Of a stretch of 43,222 nucleotides of DNA, positions 28,281 to 35,916 are shown piece by piece. The translations under genes and the position numbers were made by a program. The notes below the pieces were generated by a model. The model had not been told where the DNA came from and made no database searches. It worked only from the letters and a program-made list of their open reading frames with translations. The stretch lies in NCBI GenBank assembly GCA_026416975.1, contig JAOAEC010000003.1:1-43222 (forward strand). Reading direction: 5' to 3'. The stretch is from Patescibacteria group bacterium. GTDB lineage: Bacteria; Patescibacteriota; Microgenomatia; UBA1406; GWC2-37-13. Position 1 is the first letter of the stretch. Each line of letters starts with the position of its first letter.

Positions 28281-28802
28281 ATGCCAATTTATACTAAAAA
28301 GGGTGACCAGGGAAAAACTTTTGGCAACCAGAGTCAACCGGTTTTAAAATCAGATGATTTAATTGAGGCTTTCGGAAGCGTTGATGAGCTTTCTTCTTTT
28401 ATTGGTTTGGTGGCAACCAAGGTAAAAGAAAATGACTTAAAACTCTTTCTTAACTTAATTCAAAAAGATCTTTATTTCTTAAACGCTTTTCTTTTTAAAA
28501 ATAAGGGTTTTGAAAAAATCTCTAAAAAAAGAGTTAAAATTTTTGAACAAAAAATTGATCAAATTCAGTCAAAAACACCAAAAATCAATCGTTTTATTCT
28601 TCCTTTTGGCACTGAGTTATCTTGTTGGTTTCATGTTTTAAGAATTGTTTGTCGTCGAGTTGAAAGACGGGTGGTTAATTATTTAAACAAAAATAAAAAA
28701 GATGATTTAAATATTATTATTCCTTATCTTAATCGTTTATCCGACCTTTTTTTTGTTCTTGCTCGCTGGTTTAATAATAAAAACAAAGAAATTCTTGTTT
28801 AA
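28281..28802 (+). CDS. PduO-type cob(I)alamin adenosyltransferase
   Basis: MPIYTKKGDQGKT...KSDDLIEAFGSVDELSSFIGL...FILPFGTELSCWFHVLRIVCRRVERRVV...LNRLSDLFFVLARW. Confidence 0.92.
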   Translation: MPIYTKKGDQGKTFGNQSQPVLKSDDLIEAFGSVDELSSFIGLVATKVKENDLKLFLNLIQKDLYFLNAFLFKNKGFEKISKKRVKIFEQKIDQIQSKTPKINRFILPFGTELSCWFHVLRIVCRRVERRVVNYLNKNKKDDLNIIIPYLNRLSDLFFVLARWFNNKNKEILV

Positions 28803-28807
28803 ACCTA

Positions 28808-29275
28808 TTGTTTGATAAAACAATGTTTGATTATAATAAAACTATGGTTAATAACAACAACTATACTCCTCTTAATGTTGATCAATTAAAAAAAAGGTTT
28901 GCCACCACCACTTTTGTGGGAAAACCAAAAGAAGCAGAACCAGTTATGGCCAAACCAGAGATGGCCGAAATTCAAGAGGTGGTGGAAAAAGAAACGCCAC
29001 CAGAAGTAAAACCATATGTTCAAAAAAGAGAAGAAACAATCAAACTCCCTCCTGATTTAAAAAAATTAGGTCTTCAACCAGTAAACACAACCAATTTTCC
29101 CCAGTATCAAAACCTAAAGTTGCCGATTAGCGATGAAAAAATTATTATTGGTCTTCGTGCGCCGGTCTCGTCTTCCCTTCGTTGGTTAGCCACTTTGGCT
29201 GTTTATCTTCTTAAAATGGCCCACATTCAATTAAAAACTATTCATGGCCATATTGTAAGAGTAATTAAAAATTAA
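28808..29275 (+). CDS. Hypothetical protein, Pro-rich with C-terminal hydrophobic region
   Basis: 155 aa ORF; start could be an internal ATG. Confidence 0.55.
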   Translation: MFDKTMFDYNKTMVNNNNYTPLNVDQLKKRFATTTFVGKPKEAEPVMAKPEMAEIQEVVEKETPPEVKPYVQKREETIKLPPDLKKLGLQPVNTTNFPQYQNLKLPISDEKIIIGLRAPVSSSLRWLATLAVYLLKMAHIQLKTIHGHIVRVIKN

Positions 29276-29889
29276 GGAGTTGGGGAAGTGTTGCTAAAAC
29301 CGGGAATCTTTAAAACACCATTAGCTAAAAGGTTGATAATAAAAACAGAAAAAACTGTAAAAAGAAGACCAATAATCGCTCCATAAATCACTCTTTTACC
29401 ATAATTAAGTTTTTCTGGCTCGTTTTGCGAGGTAAGAATAAGAAATGAGCCGTAAATAAAATAAAGAAGGGCAATTCCGCCAACAATGGAAAAAATAATA
29501 TCTAATAATTTTTTAACCAAACTGGCAGCCGCTCCTTCATTTTGAAAACTTCCCAGATCGGTTTTAATACAACCAATCATTGTATAGGTTCTTCCTGGTT
29601 TTGGTTGGGGAGGAAGACCGGTTTGGTCATCAATAATTAGTGTTTGGTTTCCTAAAGCGACACTATTATCAGGAAGAGTGGGAAAAATCTCTTCATATAA
29701 ACAAGCAGCGCATTTAGCCCAATCAGAAGGTGGATCATTATTAAGACAATAACCACACTGATCGCAAGTTGCCAGTCTGTCTTGAAATGCAGGAGTTGAG
29801 TCTATAGAAAAAACCCTATTTGGATAGATTAAAACAAAAAAATAAAAAAATATTAAAGATAACGTTAAAAATTTTTTAAAAAACTCCAT
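29272..29889 (-). CDS. VirB2/pilin-like membrane protein
   Basis: Signal peptide, Cys-rich segment, and two C-terminal TM helices (LVKKLLDIIFSIVGGIALLYFIYGSFLILTSQNEPEKLNYGKRVIYGAIIGLLFTVFSVFIINLLANGVL), typical of CPR T4SS pilin-like proteins. ORF track start is 29967; internal ATG preferred. Confidence 0.65.
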   Translation of the reverse strand: MEFFKKFLTLSLIFFYFFVLIYPNRVFSIDSTPAFQDRLATCDQCGYCLNNDPPSDWAKCAACLYEEIFPTLPDNSVALGNQTLIIDDQTGLPPQPKPGRTYTMIGCIKTDLGSFQNEGAAASLVKKLLDIIFSIVGGIALLYFIYGSFLILTSQNEPEKLNYGKRVIYGAIIGLLFTVFSVFIINLLANGVLKIPGFSNTSPTP

Positions 29890-29926
29890 AATTTTTAGTA
29901 TAACAAAAAACAGAGCATCAAATGTA

Positions 29927-30094
29927 AAACGTAGAACTTGGAACATAAAACTTAGAACGTAGAACATGAAACATAAAACAAAAAATCTCCCTTCATACTT
30001 AATACTTGATGCTTAATACTAATTTTAAAACTTTAAACAAAATAAATCCGAAATTCTAAATCCTAAATGCTAACTACTAACTACTAGCTCCTTT
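29927..30094. repeat. Degenerate heptad-phased intergenic tract B (24 units)
   Basis: AAACGTA GAACTTG GAACATA AAACTTA GAACGTA GAACATG AAACATA AAACAAA AAATCTC CCTTCAT ACTTAAT ACTTGAT GCTTAAT ACTAATT TTAAAAC TTTAAAC AAAATAA ATCCGAA ATTCTAA ATCCTAA ATGCTAA CTACTAA CTACTAG CTCCTTT. Confidence 0.8.
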
Positions 30095-30137
30095 TTATAA
30101 TTTTGCATTTTTCTTTTATCTCCTAACTCATAACTAA

Positions 30138-30241
30138 TATATCCAACTAACTCGAATTTACTTGCCTTAAAACACCGGAAAGGTGACCGGACGAACTCCC
30201 TTCAGGTGAAGAGAGTTTCAAATCTAAGTATAATGGGTATA
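30138..30241 (+). repeat. Dispersed ~104-bp intergenic element, copy 1
   Basis: TATATCCAACTAACTCGAATTTAC...GGTGACCGGACGAACTCCCTTCAGGTGAAGAGAGTTTCAAATCTAAGTATAATGGGTATA. Confidence 0.75.
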
Positions 30242-30264
30242 TATAATTAAATAATAATTAGCCT

Positions 30265-31950
30265 ATGAAACGATTATTAGTTTTTTTTCTTATTGTTTTT
30301 GGTCTGTTTTTTTTTCTTCAAAAAACCTTAGCTGAGTCGATTGATGATGAGATTGAAAAAATTAAACAAGAGTTAGGTGTTTTAAGTCAAAACTTAAAAG
30401 AAAAAGAGGCGGATTTTGAAAAGATTAATCAAAAACTTAATCAGATTAAAAATCAGGTTGTTTTAATTGAGCAGGAGATATTAAAAAAAGAGACTGAGGT
30501 AAAAAAAGGTGAGGTGGCTTTAGGTTATCAAAAAAAAATCCTTAATCTTAGAGCCGCATCATACTATAAAAACATTACTAAAAGTTCTTTTTCTCTTTTA
30601 TCTTTTATTGCTGCTGAAAATCTTGGTCGTTCGTTAGAAAACTTTTTTTATCAAAAGTTTCTGGTTGACGAAGACAGAAAAACGATTTTAAAAATTATTT
30701 TTTATATTAAGAATTTAGAAGAACAAAAAAAACTCTTAGAAGAAGAAAAAATCAATCTTGTTGCTTTAAAAAAAGAGGTTGATCGTCAGTCTAGGCTTTT
30801 AAACCAAGAGATTAGTCAAACCAGGGAAAAAATCGCCTCTCTTACTGCTCGTCAACAACAGCTTTTGGCGCAAAAATTGGCCTCTCTTAATATTCCTCGT
30901 TCTGCTGGAACCGGTCTTCGCGGCTGTGTTGATGATCGAGAAATTGATCCGGGTTTTTCGCCTCGTTTTGCTTTTTTCACCTTTGGCGTTCCTAACCGGG
31001 TCGGTTTAAATCAGTGGGGAGCAAAAGGAAGAGCTGAGGCCGGCCAAAACGCCGAAGAGATCCTCCGCGCCTACTATGAAAATTTTGAGTTAAAAAAAGA
31101 CTATGATACGGGTATTAATATTGAGGTTGAGGGCTTTGGTGTTTTTAACATTGAAGATTATTTAAAAAGAATCTATGAGATGCCGGCTGACTGGCCACTT
31201 GAGGCGCTTAAAGCCCAGGCAGTAGCTGCCCGTTCTTATGCTTTGGCTTACACTAATAACGGTACTCGTCCTATCTGCGCCACCGACTACTGTCAGGTTT
31301 TTAAGCCTGAGGAAAAAGGTGAACTATGGAATCAAGCGGTTGAAGAAACGCGCGGTTGGGTAATGATTCAAAACAACTCGCCCATTAAAGCCTGGTATTC
31401 ATCCACCCATGGTGGCTATATTTTTAACTCAACCGATGTTGGTTGGTTAAACGCCTCTTGGACAAAACACGGCCCCGATTATTCTGGTTCGGTTAACTCT
31501 TTTTCTGAACTCCAAAACAACGCCTACGACAAAAACTCACCTTGGTTTTATTGCGATTGGGGCTCAAGATCAGAATATAATAAAACCGCCTGGCTTAAAC
31601 CAGAAGAGGTGGCTGATATAGTCAATGTAATTTTATTAGCTCGCTATCTTTCTTTAGAAGATAAAGAGCATCTTTATCAGGTTGATAAACCTAATCCAAG
31701 TGGTAAAGAAATCTGGGACGCAAGCCGGGTAAAAAATGAGTTAATAAATCGAGGTAGTTCTTTTTTTTCAAGTATTAATCATGTTTCGGTGAATGTTGAT
31801 TTTGGTTATGGAAAAACCGTCTCCTTAACCTTTCAAGGTGATGGCGGAAGTGTTTCAATTGATGGTCGCGAGTTTAAAGACTGGTTTAATCTTCGCGCTC
31901 CTTCTAACATTCAAATCGTTGGCCCCTTGTATAATGTTGAAAAAAAATAA
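30265..31950 (+). CDS. Secreted coiled-coil plus SpoIID/LytB-domain protein
   Basis: Signal peptide, PcsB-like coiled coil, then NRVGLNQWGAKGRAEAGQNAEEILRAYYENFEL...EDYLKRIYEMPADWPLEALKAQAVAARSYAL...KAWYSSTHGGY (SpoIID). Confidence 0.9.
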   Translation: MKRLLVFFLIVFGLFFFLQKTLAESIDDEIEKIKQELGVLSQNLKEKEADFEKINQKLNQIKNQVVLIEQEILKKETEVKKGEVALGYQKKILNLRAASYYKNITKSSFSLLSFIAAENLGRSLENFFYQKFLVDEDRKTILKIIFYIKNLEEQKKLLEEEKINLVALKKEVDRQSRLLNQEISQTREKIASLTARQQQLLAQKLASLNIPRSAGTGLRGCVDDREIDPGFSPRFAFFTFGVPNRVGLNQWGAKGRAEAGQNAEEILRAYYENFELKKDYDTGINIEVEGFGVFNIEDYLKRIYEMPADWPLEALKAQAVAARSYALAYTNNGTRPICATDYCQVFKPEEKGELWNQAVEETRGWVMIQNNSPIKAWYSSTHGGYIFNSTDVGWLNASWTKHGPDYSGSVNSFSELQNNAYDKNSPWFYCDWGSRSEYNKTAWLKPEEVADIVNVILLARYLSLEDKEHLYQVDKPNPSGKEIWDASRVKNELINRGSSFFSSINHVSVNVDFGYGKTVSLTFQGDGGSVSIDGREFKDWFNLRAPSNIQIVGPLYNVEKK

Positions 31951-31954
31951 TTTT

Positions 31955-32058
31955 TATATCCAACTAATTTAAATTTATAAGGTTTAACACCCTAAACCAC
32001 TTCATAACAAACGATATGGAACTGGTTCATAGGCGCAAATCTAAGCATAATGGGTGTT
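31955..32058 (+). repeat. Dispersed ~104-bp intergenic element, copy 2
   Basis: TATATCCAACTAATTTAAATTTAT...GCGCAAATCTAAGCATAATGGGTGTT; same length and same ends as copy 1. Confidence 0.7.
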
Positions 32059-32094
32059 TTTTATTATTAGGTTTGTTAATAATAACAATTATGA

Positions 32095-32314
32095 TTATTC
32101 TAATTGTGATCTTAATTCTTTTATTATTATTAACTCATCAATAATTTGATTTCCGTAGTTAATTCGTTTAGGATTAGTTTCAATTTGATTATGCCTTTTA
32201 ATTAAAGATATTGCGTGTTTTAATTTATCAACCTTGTTAGCATAAAAGATCAGGATTTATTAATGTTGCCAGTTTTTTTCTTATATTTTCTGGAGTAATT
32301 TGGTCTCCGCTCAT
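32095..32314 (-). pseudogene. Small frameshifted ORF (~72 aa if repaired)
   Basis: MSGDQITPENIRKKLATLINPDL | YANKVDKLKHAISLIKRHNQIETNPKRINYGNQIIDELIIIKELRSQLE*; interval is 220 nt = 73 codons + 1, i.e. one extra base near CTTTTATGC. Confidence 0.5.
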
Positions 32315-32324
32315 GTGGTTTTAT

Positions 32325-32428
32325 TATACCCAACTCGCTTAAGTTTTTATACCTAAAAATGGTTGGGGTTGACTGGATGTTTGCTAAAGTTTCCTTTCAG
32401 GTAAAGAATTGATAAATTTAATGATCTT
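32325..32428 (+). repeat. Dispersed intergenic element, copy 3 (degenerate)
   Basis: TATACCCAACTCGCTTAAGTTTTTATACCTAAAAATGG...GTTGACTGGATG...TTCCTTTCAGGTAAAGAATT; partial alignment to copy 1. Confidence 0.5.
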
Positions 32429-32483
32429 GAAGAACCCACACATTCTTGACGACAGCTTTTTTTTATTATATGATTAATCCGTT

Positions 32484-32801
32484 ATGGTAAAAAAAATTTC
32501 TCAAAACGATTTTCAAAAAGAGGTTTTAGACGCTAAAGGAGTGGTTTTTGTTGATTTTTATGCTGACTGGTGCGGTCCTTGCCGGATGACGGCGCCAATA
32601 ATTGACGCTTTGTCTCAAGAAAAACCCGAGGTAAAATTTGTTAAATTAAACGTTGATCAAACACCAAACTTAGCCTCGCAATACTCAATTTTTTCTATTC
32701 CTACCTGTGTTATTTTTAAAAATGGCCAGGTTGTTTCTCAATTAGTAGGAGCTCGCAGTAAAGAAGAATTTCTTCAGGAGATTAATAAGTTTTTAGATTA
32801 A
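32484..32801 (+). CDS. trxA: Thioredoxin
   Basis: VVFVDFYADWCGPCRMTAPIIDALSQEKPEVKFVKLNVDQTPNLASQYSIFSIPTCVIFKNGQ: WCGPC motif. Confidence 0.96.
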   Translation: MVKKISQNDFQKEVLDAKGVVFVDFYADWCGPCRMTAPIIDALSQEKPEVKFVKLNVDQTPNLASQYSIFSIPTCVIFKNGQVVSQLVGARSKEEFLQEINKFLD

Positions 32802-32809
32802 TTAGTTAA

Positions 32810-33136
32810 TTAATTATTCTTTTTAACTCTTTTTAAAAACAACCCTCCGGGTAAACCTAAAAGACTGGTTAAAAGAATCGCTGTTGGCGAACCAGTGTTA
32901 GGAATTGAAGTGGCTGGCCTTGTTTGATAAGGTTGATAGTTTTTATTAGAAACAGAAACTGAGGAAATAGCTTTTGGTGTTGGAGTAACTTCTTCCATTG
33001 TTGGTGTTGGGGTGTTTTTATTTGCCAATCCCGGAGCGACTTTTTTTAAATTAATTTTTCCACTAATAACGGCTAAAAAAACAACGACAACAACCAAACC
33101 TAAGATAAAAGAAACAATTTTATTAAAGTTTTCCAT
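32810..33136 (-). CDS. Secreted Thr/Pro-rich protein with LPXTG-like C-terminal sorting signal
   Basis: N-terminal TM, TPTPTMEEVTPTP linker, C-terminus SIPNTGSPTAILLTSLLGLPGGLFLKRVKKNN (xPxTG, hydrophobic, basic tail). Confidence 0.6.
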   Translation of the reverse strand: MENFNKIVSFILGLVVVVVFLAVISGKINLKKVAPGLANKNTPTPTMEEVTPTPKAISSVSVSNKNYQPYQTRPATSIPNTGSPTAILLTSLLGLPGGLFLKRVKKNN

Positions 33137-33212
33137 ATGACTATATTATACCATTATAGGATATTTTTTTCAACTGCTTGACTTTTTTTTAAAAAAAAAG
33201 AATAATAAAGAT

Positions 33213-33803
33213 ATGGAAAACCTAGAAAAAGAAAGTGTTGTTCAGAATTATGATAACAACATTAAAATTGAAGAAAAAAATCCCCAGGTGGTTTTTTCTT
33301 GGAAAGCACCCTTGCGACCATATAAAAAAAGAGGTAAACTAATCTTAAGATTTTTTTTAGCGGTTGCCTTTCTTTTGTCGGTGATTATTTTTTTCTTTGG
33401 TGATCAAATTCTTATCATCCCCATCTGGGCTCTTTTGTTTCTTTTTTATGTTTTAACCATCACCCCGCCGCCTGAAGTAGAGAATAAGATCACTTTATTT
33501 GGAGTTGAAACCGCTGGTATCACTCTTCGTTGGGAAGCTTTGTCTCATTTTTATTTTCGTAAACGATTTGGTTTTGATGTTTTAACTATTGTTAGTCAGC
33601 CACCATATTTTTATCATGTCTATTTAGTTATTCCAAATGAAACTATAAAGAAAAAAATAATTGTTTTTTTATTACAACATCTTATTTATCAAGAAAAACC
33701 AGATAAAAGCTTTACTGATAAGGTGGTTGATTTGCTTTTAACTCTTATTCCTGAAGAAGAAGACGAAGCTTCTCCTCAAAAAAAGATGGTGCCAACTCCT
33801 TAA
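33213..33803 (+). CDS. Hypothetical protein with two TM helices
   Basis: 196 aa; hydrophobic hairpin ILRFFLAVAFLLSVIIFFFGDQILIIPIWALLFLFYVLTI. Confidence 0.6.
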   Translation: MENLEKESVVQNYDNNIKIEEKNPQVVFSWKAPLRPYKKRGKLILRFFLAVAFLLSVIIFFFGDQILIIPIWALLFLFYVLTITPPPEVENKITLFGVETAGITLRWEALSHFYFRKRFGFDVLTIVSQPPYFYHVYLVIPNETIKKKIIVFLLQHLIYQEKPDKSFTDKVVDLLLTLIPEEEDEASPQKKMVPTP

Positions 33804-34368
33804 CCCCAAAAATCCTTCCCCAAATTAAAACCCCCTCATCGCTGGAAACTAAATATCCATCTTGTTCTTTGGCTAACACAATCATCTCAAGATCGGTTAA
33901 ACTATCTAAAAAACCAGCTCGGGTGGCTTTACGATAACGGTCGCGAAAATTTTTAATAATCTCACCAATTTTCATTTGAAACTCTTTTTTTTCCAACTTT
34001 CCTAAACCCAACATTAGTTTACCAGCTTTTTCTATTTCCTCCTCACCAATATTTAGCCCACGATAACTTCGTTGACGAATCTCGTTTATTAATTTATAAA
34101 AAACCCTGGCAGAAAAACTTATTTTATCAATCTCCGGTGACTTAATCAGCAATAGAGAAAGAAATTTTTTAACAAATGATTCTTCTTTGTTTTCAAAAAA
34201 ACTTAAAAACTCATCAACCGCTTTTGGTGGCATAAAAAACAAGGCTTTGTTTTTGAGTTTTTTTATTATTTGACTAAGATTTTTTATTAATTCTTCTGGA
34301 TTTTTTCCTAAACCAATCCCTGATTGAAAATTAAAAAAAAGGTTGGTGTCTAAGACAAACTTCTCCAT
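33745..34368 (-). CDS. HARP-type protein-only RNase P (PIN-like; 'RNA ligase partner' / Aq_880 family)
   Basis: MEKFVLDTNLFFN...LFFMPPKAVDEFLSFF...LLIKSPEIDK...FYKLINEIRQRSYRGLNIGEEEIEKA...NFRDRYRKATRAGFLDSLTDLEMIVLAKEQDGYLVSSDEGVLIWGRIFGVKEL; overall order matches HARPs ([50 protein letters not shown]). Confidence 0.8.
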   Translation of the reverse strand: MEKFVLDTNLFFNFQSGIGLGKNPEELIKNLSQIIKKLKNKALFFMPPKAVDEFLSFFENKEESFVKKFLSLLLIKSPEIDKISFSARVFYKLINEIRQRSYRGLNIGEEEIEKAGKLMLGLGKLEKKEFQMKIGEIIKNFRDRYRKATRAGFLDSLTDLEMIVLAKEQDGYLVSSDEGVLIWGRIFGVKELAPSFFEEKLRLLLQE

Positions 34369-34405
34369 ATGAAATAATTATACTGAATATTTTTAAAACT
34401 TCCTC

Positions 34406-34434
34406 TTGACATTCGTTAACTTCTTGTTTATTAT
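34406..34434 (+). promoter_or_regulatory. Sigma70 promoter for dnaA
   Basis: TTGACA (34406-34411), exact 17-nt spacer, TATTAT (34429-34434). Confidence 0.75.
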
Positions 34435-34435
34435 C

Positions 34436-34454
34436 TGTGGATAAGTTGTCCACA
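34436..34454. promoter_or_regulatory. Pair of DnaA boxes at the dnaA promoter
   Basis: TGTGGATAA (perfect box, minus orientation) followed by TTGTCCACA (one mismatch to TTATCCACA). Confidence 0.75.
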
Positions 34455-35804
34455 TTTTTATTTTTATTTTTTATGTTAGATCGTTTTTGGAATGGTTTTT
34501 TAAATTTTTATCAAAAAAGTTTCCCAGAAAAAAACTCTCTTCTTTTGTCTTTTTTAAAACAAATTAAGCCATTAGAAATTAGTGGAAAAAAAATTTTTTT
34601 AGGTTGCCCTAATTCTGGGATTAAATTTTATTTAGAAAAAAAGGCTTTTTTAATAGAAAAACTTCTTTATAATTTTGAAAAAAGAAAAATCGCGATTGAA
34701 TTTGTTGTTTTACCACCAAAAATAAAAAAAACCTCTTCACCTCTTTTAGATTTCCAACCATCAACCAATGATGTTTTATCTATGGCTGGTATCTCTTCTT
34801 CTTACTCTTTTGAGAACTTTGCTGTTTCTTCAACTAATCAAGTTGCTTTTGCTGCTGCTCAAGCAGTGGTTAATTCACCGGGAAAATCCTACAATCCATT
34901 ATTTTTGTATGGTGGTGTTGGTGTTGGTAAAACCCACCTCGCCCAAGCAATTGGAAGAAAAATTCTTGAAAATGATAAGAAAAAAAAGGTTTTGTTTTCA
35001 CCAGGAGATCTTTTTATTAACGAACTAATTGAGGCAATTAAAGAAAAAAACACGGTTAACTTTCGTAAAAAATATCGACGACTAAACCTTTTAATTGTTG
35101 ATGATATTCAGTTTATTGCCGGCAAGCAGGCGGTTCAAGAAGAGTTTTTCCATACTTTTAACTCAATTGTTTCTGCTGGTGGTCAGATTATTTTAACCTC
35201 AGACCGACCGCCAAGTGAGATAAAAAACCTTGAAGACAGATTAAGATCGCGTTTTTCTGGTGGTTTAATTATTGATATTCAACCACCAGACTTTGAGTTA
35301 AGATGTGCTATTTTACTTATTAAGGCTAATGAAAGAAAAATTAATATTGATATTGAGGCGGTAAAAGTGATTGCTGAAGAAGTAACTGATACCCGCAGTC
35401 TTGAAGGAACTCTTCTTTCAATCTATGCTAAAAACCTAAACAACAACACTGGGGTTTCTTTAGAGGTAGTCTTAGACTATTTTTCTAAAAACAAAAAAAA
35501 TCAGATTAAAAAAATCTCACCAAACGATGTTGTTAAAATGGTTTGCTCTTATTACAATATTAAACAATCACAGATAAAAAACGAAACCCGAGAAAGCTAT
35601 GTTGTTCTTCCTCGTCAGCTAATTATGTATATTTTAAGAACGGCTTTAGGACTAAAGCTTAGTCAAATTGCTTATTTTTTAAATCGAAAAGATCATACCA
35701 CTATTATTCATGGAATAAAAAAAATTAACCGCCTCTTAATTAAAGACCCTCTTTTTAAACAAGAGGTTGAAAAAATAATCTCTTCTTTTAGGTTATCAAC
35801 ATAG
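34437..35804 (+). CDS. dnaA: Chromosomal replication initiator DnaA
   Basis: NPLFLYGGVGVGKTHLAQAIGRKI, LLIVDDIQFIAGKQAVQEEFFHTFNSI, LEDRLRSRFSGGLIIDIQPPDFELR, RKDHTTIIHGIKKI. Probable real start is the ATG near 34473 (MLDRFWNGF). Confidence 0.97.
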   Translation: MDKLSTFLFLFFMLDRFWNGFLNFYQKSFPEKNSLLLSFLKQIKPLEISGKKIFLGCPNSGIKFYLEKKAFLIEKLLYNFEKRKIAIEFVVLPPKIKKTSSPLLDFQPSTNDVLSMAGISSSYSFENFAVSSTNQVAFAAAQAVVNSPGKSYNPLFLYGGVGVGKTHLAQAIGRKILENDKKKKVLFSPGDLFINELIEAIKEKNTVNFRKKYRRLNLLIVDDIQFIAGKQAVQEEFFHTFNSIVSAGGQIILTSDRPPSEIKNLEDRLRSRFSGGLIIDIQPPDFELRCAILLIKANERKINIDIEAVKVIAEEVTDTRSLEGTLLSIYAKNLNNNTGVSLEVVLDYFSKNKKNQIKKISPNDVVKMVCSYYNIKQSQIKNETRESYVVLPRQLIMYILRTALGLKLSQIAYFLNRKDHTTIIHGIKKINRLLIKDPLFKQEVEKIISSFRLST

Positions 35805-35916
35805 CTTTTATCATTTTTCCCCATCGTTTTTTTTTATTTTTTTCTGTCTTGAAAACTTTTATTTTTTTTTATACACTTATACCCAGTTTCTATTACTACT
35901 ATTTTTATAATCTAAT
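35793..35916. promoter_or_regulatory. Candidate oriC/DUE between dnaA and dnaN
   Basis: TTATCAACA box at 35793-35801, then very T-rich spacer up to dnaN; DnaA boxes also upstream of dnaA. Confidence 0.45.

Noticed and set aside
29927-30094. Heptad tract as a CRISPR array or coding region
   Set aside because: No repeat/spacer alternation, unit is 7 nt and degenerate, and no long ORF is conserved through it.
32091-32144. 17-aa hydrophobic peptide MIILIVILILLLLLTHQ downstream of element copy 2
   Set aside because: Could resemble a type I toxin, but it is very short, in AT-rich DNA, lacks an obvious RBS and overlaps a minus-strand pseudogene; chance is likelier.
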